From: an uncultured Chromatiaceae bacterium
GTDB taxonomy: Bacteria > Pseudomonadota > Gammaproteobacteria > JAADHS01
DNA length: 33,366 nt
NCBI GenBank assembly: GCA_945787615.1
Contig: CALZJI010000103.1
Span: 1 to 33,366, forward strand
Direction: 5' to 3'
Below are positions 8,209 to 16,904 of the stretch, one piece after another; positions within the stretch are counted from its first letter, which is position 1, and the number at the start of each line of letters is the position of its first letter. The notes below the pieces were generated by a model. The model was not told the DNA's origin. It was given only the letters and a program-made list of their open reading frames with translations, and did not search any database. Position numbers and translations under genes: made by a program.

Positions 8209-9252
8209 CTACGGCACCAACGCGACGGGTGAGAGGCCGGCCTTTTCATCCAGGTTAAACATAATGTTCATGTTCTGCACCGCCTGACCGGCGGCGCCTT
8301 TTACCAAATTATCAATGACGGATAGAATCACGACGACTTCGCCATCCTGAGGTCTATGGACGGCCAGACGGCATACATTAACGCCTCTTACGGTTCGCGT
8401 TTCTGGATGTGATTCAGCCGGCAGTACGTCAACAAAAGGCTCATCGCAATACCGCTTCTCATACAATTCCTGCAAATCTACTGAGGCATTCGGTACCTGC
8501 GCGTACAACGTAGCGTGAATGCCGCGGATCATGGGTGTCAAATGAGGCACAAAAACCAATTCGACGTTGTCACCGCTGGCCTTGATAAGCCCTTGCCTAA
8601 TTTCTGGAAGATGACGGTGCCCCGAAACGGCGTACGCCTTTAAACTCTCGCTCGCTTCACACAGCAATGCCCCCAAATTCGCCGTTCGGCCGGCGCCGCT
8701 GACACCGGATTTACAATCCGCAATGAGGCTTGATGGTTTCGTTAGCCCATGCTCTATTAACGGCAGGAATCCAAGTTGGACAGCCGTTGGATAACAGCCC
8801 GGGTTGGCGATAATCCGAGCAGTGCGGATCTTGTCTCTGGCGACCTCCGGCAACCCATAAATGGCTTCCTCCAGTAGGCCCGGACAAACATGGGGCACGC
8901 CGTACCACCGCTCCCACTCGGTCGCTGACTTCAGACGAAAGTCAGCGGCTAAATCGATGATGCGCGTTCCCGCGGCAAGTAATTCCTCAGCCATTTTCAT
9001 CGCGGTACCGTTAGGGGTCGCAAAGAATACAACGTCGCAGTTTCCCAAAACTTTCGTAGCCGGTGCTGAAAATTTCAAATCAACAACGCCCCGAAGGTTT
9101 GGAAACAACGTCGAGACCGCCACGCCCTCCTCCGAACGGGAGGTAATCACAGACAACTCAACCGCCGGATGTGTGGCTAACAAACGAAGCAACTCGACCC
9201 CGGTGTAGCCAGTCCCGCCGACAATCCCAACACTAATATGCTTTGAAGTCAT
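8209..9252 (-). CDS. argC: N-acetyl-gamma-glutamyl-phosphate reductase
   Basis: Third step of arginine biosynthesis: NADPH-dependent reduction of N-acetylglutamyl phosphate to the semialdehyde, in the cytosol. It has 347 residues. The nucleotide-binding glycine-rich motif [10 protein letters not shown] is at residues 9-18 and the catalytic cysteine is C153 in [15 protein letters not shown] in the second half is the conserved histidine region. The length and start (ATG 9252) are normal for the type 1 enzyme, although no clear Shine-Dalgarno sequence is visible. No convincing ArgR box was found upstream. It is separated by 44 nt from the coiled-coil protein gene on the same strand. Confidence 0.97.
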   Translation of the reverse strand: MTSKHISVGIVGGTGYTGVELLRLLATHPAVELSVITSRSEEGVAVSTLFPNLRGVVDLKFSAPATKVLGNCDVVFFATPNGTAMKMAEELLAAGTRIIDLAADFRLKSATEWERWYGVPHVCPGLLEEAIYGLPEVARDKIRTARIIANPGCYPTAVQLGFLPLIEHGLTKPSSLIADCKSGVSGAGRTANLGALLCEASESLKAYAVSGHRHLPEIRQGLIKASGDNVELVFVPHLTPMIRGIHATLYAQVPNASVDLQELYEKRYCDEPFVDVLPAESHPETRTVRGVNVCRLAVHRPQDGEVVVILSVIDNLVKGAAGQAVQNMNIMFNLDEKAGLSPVALVP

Positions 9253-9341
9253 TCGTATTACTGAAATTTAAAGTTAAAGTTAGCGCAATATATCAGGAAC
9301 GGAATCGTTATTATACCTAAGGGTAGGGCTAAAAATGGCCT

Positions 9342-9363
9342 GCTTCTCGTCAACGAAGAAGCT
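9342..9363. terminator. Hairpin between argC and the multiheme cytochrome
   Basis: GCTTCT-CG-TCAA-CG-A-AGAAGC forms an 8-pair stem with one bulged A. On the plus strand it is followed by TTTT; on the minus strand a T5 stretch lies several bases further on. It lies about 180 nt downstream of the cytochrome stop, so it may end that minus-strand transcript, but the U-tract is poor. The rest of 9253-9545 holds a CGATAAA-TG-TTTATCG palindrome (9471-9486) and no convincing gene. Confidence 0.3.
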
Positions 9364-9545
9364 TTTAACAGTTTTTACACTGCCGTAAGAGGAAGACGAT
9401 TCGCTGCTTACGCCTAGTGCGGATGTGTGCGTTTTCGTGCGCAACATTGTGCCGATGGCGAAACCAGTATCGATAAATGTTTATCGTGAAAGAAAAACTA
9501 CCGATAGAGCGTAAAGATAAATGGAGGATCGGGCTCTTGAACCAT

Positions 9546-10580
9546 CTATTTCTGTTGATCAACCGAAACGCCTTGCTGGGCATGTATAAAAACACGATCT
9601 ATATACGAAACCAAATCGTCTATTTGTTGGGCGGATAAGACGTTTTTCCACGCCGACATCGTCGTACCCGGCAATCCGTCCGCAATAACGCTTCTCAACC
9701 GTTGTCTCGTCATCCGCTTTTTAACACCATCGTCGGTCAAATCACGCGGGTGGGGCTGCAAGAAACTTCCTATCCAGTTTTTCCCTGTCCCATCGGCCCC
9801 ATGACAAAACGCACAATTGCTCTGGAACAGAGCTTCACCCCGTCGTTGGACATCAGTCAAGCCCTCTATCTTCGGCGCGATATCATGAACACCGAAAGGG
9901 GTTGCCGCCGAGATAGTGTCTGCGTTGCCAGCTACGTGGTCATAACCTCCCCGAGGAAATGAAATAGAACGACGATTCCAGATCCGCCCCGTATCCTCGA
10001 GGCTAGCCCTGTCATGGCAGGTAATGCAGGAATCCATAAAAAGACGTCTACCGACTTGCTGAGCAGCTGATAACGTTTCCCAAGGCGTATCCAAAGCCAA
10101 TGCTCCCAGCACAAACGGAAATGCCGCGGCAAAGCGTTCATGGTTGGGCCAACCATTTGCTGCGGTATGGTAGCGGGTGTTTACCGCGTTGCCGCCCATA
10201 AACTCGTCGCGAATAAAGTCGACTACCGCTTCGATTTCAACATCGTCTAAAATCCCCTGAAAGGCCATCATCGCCGATCCATCTTTCCCGATGGAAACCG
10301 CGCGGATCATGGACTCCCGATCCAACTCGGCCCAGGTCATAGACGTAAAATCTCGGGGTTTCGGTGACAAGAAGGAACTTGCCACGGTCTTAGCATCGCC
10401 ATTGTAACCGTGACAAAAATAACAGCGGTAATTATAAACATCTCTGCCAAGCTCGAAAGCGGTGGCTGCAACACGCCCGGCGGCAATGGTAACCGTGGAA
10501 GGTACCGTATCGCTGTTTCGATGCGGCGTTTTTTCCGGGATCGTTGTTGGTTCGTCCCCGCTAAGACTTAGCCGTCGGCT
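9546..10580 (-). CDS. Multiheme cytochrome c, C-terminal part (frame-shifted from the upstream gene)
   Basis: The minus-strand frame is open from 10592 (just after an in-frame TGA) to the stop at 9546. Three heme-binding motifs are encoded: CYFCH (10424-10410), CITCH (10028-10014) and CAFCH (9815-9801). The first lies upstream of the first usable start, a GTG at 10385; there is no ATG, GTG or TTG between it and the TGA, and no signal peptide. A c-type cytochrome must be exported before heme attachment, so this part makes sense only as a continuation of the triheme protein in the other frame. The repeat modules (PRDFT, then a G-S/T-A-MM segment) continue the same pattern. The two frames meet at a run of nine A. 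Given coordinates start at the frame junction. Confidence 0.7.
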   Translation of the reverse strand, partial: SRRLSLSGDEPTTIPEKTPHRNSDTVPSTVTIAAGRVAATAFELGRDVYNYRCYFCHGYNGDAKTVASSFLSPKPRDFTSMTWAELDRESMIRAVSIGKDGSAMMAFQGILDDVEIEAVVDFIRDEFMGGNAVNTRYHTAANGWPNHERFAAAFPFVLGALALDTPWETLSAAQQVGRRLFMDSCITCHDRASLEDTGRIWNRRSISFPRGGYDHVAGNADTISAATPFGVHDIAPKIEGLTDVQRRGEALFQSNCAFCHGADGTGKNWIGSFLQPHPRDLTDDGVKKRMTRQRLRSVIADGLPGTTMSAWKNVLSAQQIDDLVSYIDRVFIHAQQGVSVDQQK

Positions 10581-10588
10581 TTTTTTTT
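10560..10588 (-). promoter_or_regulatory. A9 slippery run at the junction of the two cytochrome frames
   Basis: On the minus strand nine A (10588-10580) encode Lys-Lys-Lys near the end of the upstream frame. A -1 shift here, or one extra A in DNA or RNA, joins the two frames into a protein of about 731 residues. Seven nt after the run a small stem GCTAA-GTC-TTAGC (10572-10560) contains the upstream TAA stop. A homopolymer A run fits the X-XXY-YYZ slippage rule, and similar A-rich sites support programmed frameshifting in dnaX. A sequencing or mutational indel is the alternative. Confidence 0.55.
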
Positions 10589-11740
10589 CTCCTCAACCGA
10601 TGAACTCGTGGGGACGTCGCCACCTTCCTCTGGCGAAATAAAAGCTTGAAAAACGAATTCCGCGACATTAGCAATTTGTTGCGCATCGAGCACCTTATTC
10701 CACGCGGCCATAACGGTGCCTTGCTTACCGAAACTGATGGCGTGGAACAATGCTGGCCGGTTCAATACCCGCCGTGAATCCGGGTGCACGAAATTGCGTG
10801 GCTTGGGGCGTATAAACCCTGCTCTCGGCCCGTTGCCATCACCCTGCTCTCCGTGACAGGTAAAACAATTATTCATGTAGAACTCGCGTCCCGCACCAAG
10901 ATCACCGACCAATCCGTCGGAAAAAGGTAACGACATATCCGCCGCAACGATTTCTCTATCGGGCTTTGCTGAAGGACTCGCTGTGGCAGCATGTCCGTGC
11001 CGGGGAGGACCCGGAATGGCCTGTTCTTTGACTTCGGTGGCACGACCTACAAACGAACTCCTCACGTAGTCGACAACCGCCTCAATCTCTTGGCGCGATA
11101 GGCGTGTCGCGAAAGACATCATCGCCGTTCCAGGACGGCCGTGCGTTACCGAACTGACCATCCGCTCACGAGACAAGTCTTCGATGGCTTGAAGCGTCGT
11201 AAAATCCCGTGGCGGCGGGTTGAGGCTGGTTTTCGTCCACATGGCGCCATTGCCGTCGTCGCCGTGACAAACAGCGCAATTACTGGTGTAGATGTTTTTA
11301 CCTAACTCCGCGGTAACCATAGCGGCGTCGAGCTGGACATCGTCCGCCACCATAAAGGCGTCGCGAACAAAACCGACAACCTGTTCTATCTCAACCGGAG
11401 TTAAGCGCGACGAAAAAGACATCATCGCCGTTCCCGGCCTCCCGTTGGAGACCGACGATATCATGCGCTCTCTAGTCAATTCTGCTTTCGCCAGCCGAGT
11501 TGTAAAATCCCGCGGCGGCGGATTCAGGCCGCGCCGCACTCGTGTCATACCGTCGCCGTTATCGCCGTGACAAACAGTACAATAATTTCGATAGATTTCC
11601 TCACCATTTGTAACCGATTCCCCGGCTTCTTCGGCGGTAACGGGAAATCCCAACACTAGCATCGAAATGAGAACCCACCGCAAGGGCAAGCCACGCCCAT
11701 GGACGGCTAGCATCTTACGTCGCACATGCATTTTTTTCAC
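10568..11740 (-). CDS. Triheme c-type cytochrome, N-terminal part of a probable hexaheme protein
   Basis: A 390-residue exported protein starting with GTG at 11740, preceded by AGGAAG. The N-terminus is basic, followed by a hydrophobic segment (about 20-35) ending near a signal peptidase site at VTAEE. Heme motifs are CTVCH (54-58), CAVCH (155-159) and CFTCH (292-296). Each is followed by an NPPPRDFT or PKPRNF element and a G-T-x-M segment that probably gives the distal methionine ligand. The modules are internal duplications; the first two are strikingly alike. The final residues run through KKK to a stop right after the A9 run, and the same module pattern resumes in the -1 frame. The role is probably periplasmic electron transfer; donor and acceptor are unknown. 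Confidence 0.85.
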   Translation of the reverse strand: MKKMHVRRKMLAVHGRGLPLRWVLISMLVLGFPVTAEEAGESVTNGEEIYRNYCTVCHGDNGDGMTRVRRGLNPPPRDFTTRLAKAELTRERMISSVSNGRPGTAMMSFSSRLTPVEIEQVVGFVRDAFMVADDVQLDAAMVTAELGKNIYTSNCAVCHGDDGNGAMWTKTSLNPPPRDFTTLQAIEDLSRERMVSSVTHGRPGTAMMSFATRLSRQEIEAVVDYVRSSFVGRATEVKEQAIPGPPRHGHAATASPSAKPDREIVAADMSLPFSDGLVGDLGAGREFYMNNCFTCHGEQGDGNGPRAGFIRPKPRNFVHPDSRRVLNRPALFHAISFGKQGTVMAAWNKVLDAQQIANVAEFVFQAFISPEEGGDVPTSSSVEEKKKADG

Positions 11741-12058
11741 AGCTTCTTCCTAGATACAGTAAACAACTAATTTACTTGTGCTTTTTTACGCAACCACAGG
11801 CATTAGGCATGCCTTGGAAAGGTCTGCCGACACAAATGCACCGCAAACAGGCATCATATCAAAATCGCTGCTTTGTCGCGGCATTTATACATGTGTTAAT
11901 CTTTGTATAAATAAAGTCCAAAGGTTTACAATAAAGGTAGGAAACCGCGACTGGGGGAGTTTTCCGCACCTTTTAAGGACACCTAAAATATTAAGACAGA
12001 TGGTAACCCTTTGGGTTCTTTCTACGCTGTAACCACTACAACAAAAACGGATTCGTAC
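11741..12058. other. Divergent intergenic region between two cytochrome genes
   Basis: About 320 bases upstream of both the minus-strand multiheme gene and the plus-strand pentaheme gene, so it should hold promoters for both. An AT-rich stretch has a TATAAA-like -10 for the plus strand near 11905-11911 without a good -35. AGGCATGCCT (about 11809-11818) is a perfect palindrome, and AACCC-TTT-GGGTT (about 12005-12017) could form a small hairpin just before the pentaheme gene. No FNR-type TTGAT-N4-ATCAA site was seen. Confidence 0.4.
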
Positions 12059-12808
12059 GTGAAAAGGCCACTCGCTCTATTTCGTTGGACCCTGTTAGTC
12101 TGCTTAATTCTGGGTTTTGATACCGCGGCGCAAACGGGATCGATTCTCGGCACAAAACATGACTTTACAGGCCTGAATCAGCGAGTCGGCGTAGTTGCCA
12201 TGGCTACCGTTGCATTCTCGGACTACGGCTCTCCTTGTGTTTATTGCCATATCCCACCAGAGAAAGAGGGTGCCGATACGACCGAGATGGGAGGGATACC
12301 CGGCTGGAACCGATTCATTCCGGCGACGACAACCTACGATCTTTACGACAGCCGCACATTGGATAACAAAGTCAGAACCCCGAGCCCCATTAGCCTACTG
12401 TGTTTATCATGCCACGACGGTACAATGGCGGTTGATATGACAGTTTTTAAGCCGGACACCTTTAGCAGCAAAGAAGACGCAGCCCTCCATTTACGGATCA
12501 ATGGAGGTAATACGCTGATGAATTGTGGCAAGTGCCACGACGGAAAACAAGCGGCGCACAGTATCGAGATTAAACACATCGGTACGGACCTCCAAAACGA
12601 CCACCCCATTTCGATGACCTACGCCGGGCTTACCCATGCGGATCCAGATTTTCGGCCACCGGACAGCGAGTACGGTTTTGATAACGGAATAAAGCTCTAT
12701 GACGGCAAGGTTGAATGCGCAACGTGCCACAACGTCCATAACCCTGATATCAAAATACTTTTACGGGCAAGCGCCGACCGACTTTGTGAAACGTGCCATA
12801 TCAAGTAA
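12059..12808 (+). CDS. Pentaheme c-type cytochrome (doubled-CxxCH type)
   Basis: An exported multiheme cytochrome of about 249 residues. The open frame allows a TTG start at 12011, but GTG at 12059 gives a compact signal peptide (KRP, then a hydrophobic core, then DTAAQTG) and is preferred. Five heme motifs follow: CVYCH, CLSCH, CGKCH, CATCH and CETCH, the last three in the closely spaced pattern of doubled-CxxCH cytochromes. Additional histidines between motifs could serve as distal ligands, suggesting bis-His, low-potential hemes. The 3' end overlaps the NHL lipoprotein gene by 16 nt, so the two are probably translated together and may form a complex. The electron donor and acceptor are unknown. 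Confidence 0.85.
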   Translation: MKRPLALFRWTLLVCLILGFDTAAQTGSILGTKHDFTGLNQRVGVVAMATVAFSDYGSPCVYCHIPPEKEGADTTEMGGIPGWNRFIPATTTYDLYDSRTLDNKVRTPSPISLLCLSCHDGTMAVDMTVFKPDTFSSKEDAALHLRINGGNTLMNCGKCHDGKQAAHSIEIKHIGTDLQNDHPISMTYAGLTHADPDFRPPDSEYGFDNGIKLYDGKVECATCHNVHNPDIKILLRASADRLCETCHIK

Positions 12809-13908
12809 CTGCTAGCCGGTGCAACCGGGTCGCTTTTTTAATTTCACTGGTTTTAATGATATCGGGGTGCTCAACGGCGCCGCCAGAACCCGAGTTCGCC
12901 CCACCGGTGTTCCCAACGCCCCCGGCGGAGCCGCGCTTTGTTTTCGAGCGAACGTTACGCTTTAGTGACAACATCATAAAGCCCTCAACCGGTGAAAAAC
13001 TAAAACGTTTTGCCACGGGCGCGCCGAGAGAACTCAAAGGCCTCGTAAAACCTTACGATATCGCTGTACAGGACGGCCGCATCTACGTCACAGACACGGT
13101 GCAAAGCAGCGTCATTGTGTTTGATATCCCCGCAGGCCGTTATTTCGAATTTGGTAAAGAAGAGCCCGGCTCATTAACCAAACCCACTGGTATCGATATT
13201 TCCGATGAAGGCGAAGTGTTTGTGAGTGATGTTAGTGCCCAACGTGTGATGGTCTACGATCCCAACGGCCGCTTCCTTCGAGCCATCGGCGATCGAACAT
13301 TGCTGCAGCGGCCCTCAGACGTCACTGTCGACTCACGTCGACAACGCGTCTATGTGGTTGATACCGGAGGCGTAGCGAGTCAACAACATGGCGTGCAGGT
13401 TTTTGATCTCACATCCGGGCAGCATCTGCAAACCCTCGGCACACGCGGCCGAGACGAAGGCCAATTCAACCTACCGCTACAAGCGGCAGTCGCTCCTGAC
13501 GGTACGCTTTACGTTGTAGATAGCGGTAATTTTCGGATTCAAGTATTTGAACCAGACGGTACGTATAAATTTACCTTTGGCTCATTGGGCAGGCTTCCGG
13601 GGCAATTTGCCAAACCCAAAGGGATTGCGATAGACGCGGCCGGTAACATCTATGTCGTGGATACCGCCTTCGGCAACTTCCAAATCTTCAACCCGAAAGG
13701 TCAGCTGCTCCTATTCATCGGCAACCGGGGCAATGCAAGTAAACCTGCTACTTATATGCTGCCCGCCGGAATCGAAGTTGATGAACTTGGGCGCATTTAT
13801 GTCGCAGACCAATTTTTTCGTAAAATCGACATCTTTCGACCGACCGGACTGGATCCCGACTTATGGACTGTTTCAAACCAAAGCGTTGAGCAACGCGCGC
13901 AGGAATAA
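12793..13908 (+). CDS. NHL-repeat beta-propeller lipoprotein
   Basis: A 371-residue lipoprotein. The start is GTG at 12793, inside the 3' end of the pentaheme gene. A hydrophobic signal ends in the lipobox ISGC with C26 as the lipidated residue and Ser next, consistent with outer-membrane sorting. After a Pro-rich linker (about 29-50), residues from about 80 onward hold NHL-type repeats with the recurring pattern D-x-IYV-x-DT/DS and GQF-x-x-P. The number is consistent with a six-bladed propeller. Such propellers usually bind proteins or ligands. Coupling to the pentaheme cytochrome suggests it may dock or scaffold it at the outer membrane; this is inference from position. Confidence 0.85.
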   Translation: MPYQVTASRCNRVAFLISLVLMISGCSTAPPEPEFAPPVFPTPPAEPRFVFERTLRFSDNIIKPSTGEKLKRFATGAPRELKGLVKPYDIAVQDGRIYVTDTVQSSVIVFDIPAGRYFEFGKEEPGSLTKPTGIDISDEGEVFVSDVSAQRVMVYDPNGRFLRAIGDRTLLQRPSDVTVDSRRQRVYVVDTGGVASQQHGVQVFDLTSGQHLQTLGTRGRDEGQFNLPLQAAVAPDGTLYVVDSGNFRIQVFEPDGTYKFTFGSLGRLPGQFAKPKGIAIDAAGNIYVVDTAFGNFQIFNPKGQLLLFIGNRGNASKPATYMLPAGIEVDELGRIYVADQFFRKIDIFRPTGLDPDLWTVSNQSVEQRAQE

Positions 13909-13966
13909 TCAGCGCTACGCGATTCTACGTCCTAGCGAACTTCACGCGTCCCTGTGAGAAACCGGG

Positions 13967-15229
13967 CTAGCGGCGCCACACGTCAGAGCCGAACCGCGCT
14001 ACACCGCCGAAACTGCCTATCCATACGCTACCGTCCTGGGCATTGGCCATGGAGAAAACGTTATTCGCGTAGAGTCCGTCAGCAACTGTTAAGGTTTTAA
14101 ACGAACCGTCTCGTTTATTCATAGTGGCCAAGCCCTTGCTCGTGCCAGCCCACAAAGTCCCTTGGGGATCCTTGTATAGCATAAAAATGTGGTTGCCAGG
14201 CAGACCGTCAGCGGTGGTGAAGTTCTGCCATTTTTTACCGTCAAACCGTGCCAGCCCACCGCCCCAGGTACCGCACCAAACGCTCCCCTCATCATCTACT
14301 TCCAGAGATATGATGTAATTGGGGTTGTAGGCTACATCAACGCCCTCTAGGCCTTGTTCGGATTTTTGTTGAGCATGGTGTTTCGAAGCCTTCGCCGGAT
14401 CATTGGTGAATTGAATCGCCTTGCGAACGGATTCAAAAGGCGCACCCAAACCGTCATCATGCTGCCAATTCTCCCAGTCGCCATCTTTGTACCGGGCTAA
14501 TCCCGCTTCGGTCGCAAACCACATCTCGCCGTTTACACCTTCCTCTACGCCGTACACCCAAGGATTCGGCAAACCCCCACCGGTATTTTCTACCGTAAAA
14601 GTCTCCCAGCTGCCGGGATCATCGAGGTTTCCGCCGATTACGCGGTTAGCTCCGGACCACGTGGCGATCCAGAAATCTCCGTTCGATGCCAAAACGGTGT
14701 CGTAAACAAACTGGTCAGCCAAGCCTTGGGGAATGTTGTAGTTTTTCCACTTACCCGATTCCGGATCAAGCACCGACATACCGCCCCCGTAACTGCCGGC
14801 AACAATGCGGTCGCCAAACTTACTCACGTGGAATATACCGTTTGACAAGATGCCAGGGGTCGTATTGTCGAACACCGCATAGTCATCGGAAGCGGTATCG
14901 TAACGGATCACCCCTCCGGAGGTCGCTAACCAGATGCGGTCCGGTTCGGCGAATAGGCCCTTCACATTCCGGTTACCGATTTCAAAATGTGCGATACGGC
15001 CGCCAGGTGTAAAGCCCGCCTTGCCCCCAGCGCCAAGGGCACGCACCTCGGGCGCAGCCACGGTCTGCTGAATACTGCCCGACTCGACATTGCCGGCAGC
15101 GACGTCCTGACCGACACCGCCCGATTCCTGACTAGCCAGGTCCCGTTGCCCTAATTTGTAGGAAAAAACAGCGATTGCCACGGCAACGATAAGCAACACT
15201 GCGATTCCCTGAAATTTCATTGCATTCAC
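13967..15229 (-). CDS. Reg_prop-type beta-propeller protein, membrane-anchored
   Basis: About 420 residues with an N-terminal hydrophobic anchor (IAVLLIVAVAIAVF), then repeats of the two-component-regulator propeller type: a DG-L-x-N/D-x-V/I element, then a D-G-x-x-W-x-G/A-T-x-x-G-L/V-x-R stretch. The repeat number fits a seven-bladed propeller in the periplasm. In sensor proteins such propellers form the ligand-binding part, but here no kinase or other signalling domain is attached. GTG at 15229 or ATG at 15220 can start it; the latter is better spaced from GAGAG. It lies 10 nt downstream of a paralogous gene, and both carry an insertion of about 35 residues after a DGLGA motif, so they arose by tandem duplication. 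Confidence 0.82.
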   Translation of the reverse strand: MNAMKFQGIAVLLIVAVAIAVFSYKLGQRDLASQESGGVGQDVAAGNVESGSIQQTVAAPEVRALGAGGKAGFTPGGRIAHFEIGNRNVKGLFAEPDRIWLATSGGVIRYDTASDDYAVFDNTTPGILSNGIFHVSKFGDRIVAGSYGGGMSVLDPESGKWKNYNIPQGLADQFVYDTVLASNGDFWIATWSGANRVIGGNLDDPGSWETFTVENTGGGLPNPWVYGVEEGVNGEMWFATEAGLARYKDGDWENWQHDDGLGAPFESVRKAIQFTNDPAKASKHHAQQKSEQGLEGVDVAYNPNYIISLEVDDEGSVWCGTWGGGLARFDGKKWQNFTTADGLPGNHIFMLYKDPQGTLWAGTSKGLATMNKRDGSFKTLTVADGLYANNVFSMANAQDGSVWIGSFGGVARFGSDVWRR

Positions 15230-15239
15230 TCTCTACTCT

Positions 15240-16400
15240 CTATTTTTTCCGCGCTAGCCACGCCACACCGTTCTTAGTCCCAACCCAAACGCCGCCACTA
15301 TCCGTTGTCGCGATGGCGTAAACATTATTGCTCAATAACCCATCGCTATGGGTAAAAGTGTGCCAATTCTCGCCGTCGTAGCGAGACAAGCCTTTATTGG
15401 TACCAAACCAGAACACGCCGTCCTTGTCTTGCGCTACACTAAATACAACGTCACCGGCGAGACCGTCTTTTTGCGTCAAGTTATGCCACGCGCTGCCGTC
15501 AAAACGGCTCACACCCCCGCCCCAGGTTCCAACCCAGACATCGCCATTTTGCGCGACCATCACACTAAACACGTAGTTGCGATTGTAAGTCTCTTGACCG
15601 TCGCTGGTGACGCTCAAGTCATGGCGCGATCGGGTACCTAGACCCGTGTTAGTGCTAATGGGGAGGTTGCGTTCGTTGGACGCACCCAATCCATCCTTAC
15701 TGGTCCATGAATGCCAAGATTTTCCATCGAACATGGAAATTCCGCCTTCGGTTCCAAACCATACTCGTTCTTGCCTATCCACCGCGATGCCATAAACCCA
15801 CTCGTTAACCAGTTCCTCCACATAAGTCTCGAAGTCACCTTTCACCGGATTAAATCGATTAACACCGTACCATGTCCCGATCCATATCGTGCCGTCTGAC
15901 TGTTCGCCGAAGGAATAAGCCCAATAATCCGCGAGACCGTGCATGGGAAAATAGGTGCGCCAACCGCTGCCATCGTAGCTCGACACGCCCCCACCGTTGG
16001 TGCCGAACCAGCGGCCCCCTTTAGTGTCCACATGGATTGCAAATACGTATTCGTTAGCAAGCCCTTCTTTTCGTGTATAGGTATTTTTTACGTCTCGACT
16101 ACCTAGATCGACCTCTAAGACACCCACCGACGTACCGATCCAGACACTATTATTCGACGTATCGACGGCCAACGAACGCACGTATACGTCCCGACCGACG
16201 GCAAAAGCTTCGGCGACGTAATAGGGATTTGGCTCGGTCTGCTCATCTAACGCACCTTGCTTGTCTGGCTCGTCGTCTAGCGGCACTATCGCGACTTGTT
16301 TTGTCGACTGGGCTTCGACGTCATCCGTATCCGAGCTGCAGGCAACGAGACCGACACAAACGAAAATCGCGACTAAAAACAAGCCTCGCCAGCGACGCAT
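15240..16400 (-). CDS. Reg_prop-type beta-propeller lipoprotein
   Basis: A 386-residue lipoprotein: basic start MRRWR, hydrophobic core and lipobox LVAC with C21, followed by Ser-Ser, so probably outer-membrane. From about residue 75 onward it consists of Reg_prop-like blades with W-x-G-T/F-G-T-x-G-G/x-V-S-x-Y/F-D-G elements. The shared insertion after DGLGA (about residues 245-280) marks it as a paralogue of the downstream gene. The start ATG overlaps the stop of the monoheme cytochrome (TAATG), so cytochrome and propeller are translation-coupled. The ligand is unknown; a docking or sensing role toward the cytochromes is inference. Confidence 0.83.
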   Translation of the reverse strand: MRRWRGLFLVAIFVCVGLVACSSDTDDVEAQSTKQVAIVPLDDEPDKQGALDEQTEPNPYYVAEAFAVGRDVYVRSLAVDTSNNSVWIGTSVGVLEVDLGSRDVKNTYTRKEGLANEYVFAIHVDTKGGRWFGTNGGGVSSYDGSGWRTYFPMHGLADYWAYSFGEQSDGTIWIGTWYGVNRFNPVKGDFETYVEELVNEWVYGIAVDRQERVWFGTEGGISMFDGKSWHSWTSKDGLGASNERNLPISTNTGLGTRSRHDLSVTSDGQETYNRNYVFSVMVAQNGDVWVGTWGGGVSRFDGSAWHNLTQKDGLAGDVVFSVAQDKDGVFWFGTNKGLSRYDGENWHTFTHSDGLLSNNVYAIATTDSGGVWVGTKNGVAWLARKK

Positions 16401-16777
16401 TATCGTAGCGTTCTCAAGTAAGCAATTACATCATCTATTTCGTCGTTGCTGAGTATCCCCTCATAAGCGGGCATAATGTGCCTTCCTTCGCGAATCGTTC
16501 TCGACAAGTCACTGTTGGGCTTAAAAAGACCTTCACCGCGCGCAAAGTTTGGCACCCCAGGCATCACAGGTACGCCACCGTTCCCATGACAGTTTAAACA
16601 ATGACGACTGTAAATCTGGCCGCCGCTTTCAGGATCTGCAGCATATAGGGCAGGTTGAAACCCCAGCAAACCGGCGACCACCAGGACGTTGACAAATTTA
16701 CGCCGGGCCCTAATCGATGCCGTCGCCCTGGCCTTTTTGCCTAAACCTAGTGATTTAGAGTTAGACTTTCGAATCAT
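16400..16777 (-). CDS. Small monoheme cytochrome c
   Basis: A 125-residue exported class I-like cytochrome c. One heme motif, CLNCHGNGG, is followed by a GEGLF region and a REGRHIMPAY segment whose methionine is the likely distal ligand, then the typical C-terminal helix DDVIAYLR. The N-terminus is unusually long (about 26 residues) and rich in Arg and Lys before the hydrophobic core, with an ARRKFV sequence that loosely resembles a Tat motif; Sec export remains the default. A strong purine-rich AGGAGAGGAAC sits directly before the ATG at 16777. Its stop overlaps the start of the propeller lipoprotein gene. Confidence 0.87.
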   Translation of the reverse strand: MIRKSNSKSLGLGKKARATASIRARRKFVNVLVVAGLLGFQPALYAADPESGGQIYSRHCLNCHGNGGVPVMPGVPNFARGEGLFKPNSDLSRTIREGRHIMPAYEGILSNDEIDDVIAYLRTLR

Positions 16778-16904
16778 GTTCCTCTCCTCAGCCTTAAATT
16801 CTCTTAACGTTGCGCTCCGTTGTATCCTACGAGCACGAATGGACCTTCCACATCGTTGTAGCCACGCATCGTCTTCATTTGTACGTTAAAACTGATGCTT
16901 ACAG

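Noticed and set aside
9471-9486. Palindrome CGATAAA-TG-TTTATCG downstream of the cytochrome genes
   Set aside because: Too short and AT-rich for a terminator stem, no T-tract, and not next to a promoter; no function can be supported.
9365-9595. Minus-strand frame of 76 codons overlapping the cytochrome 3' end
   Set aside because: It overlaps the multiheme gene in another frame, has no ribosome binding site or recognisable composition, and lies mostly in intergenic sequence.
10568-11740. Considered treating the triheme protein as a complete independent gene
   Set aside because: Possible, but the following frame cannot start or be exported by itself and continues the same module series, so the split view is less likely than a joined product.
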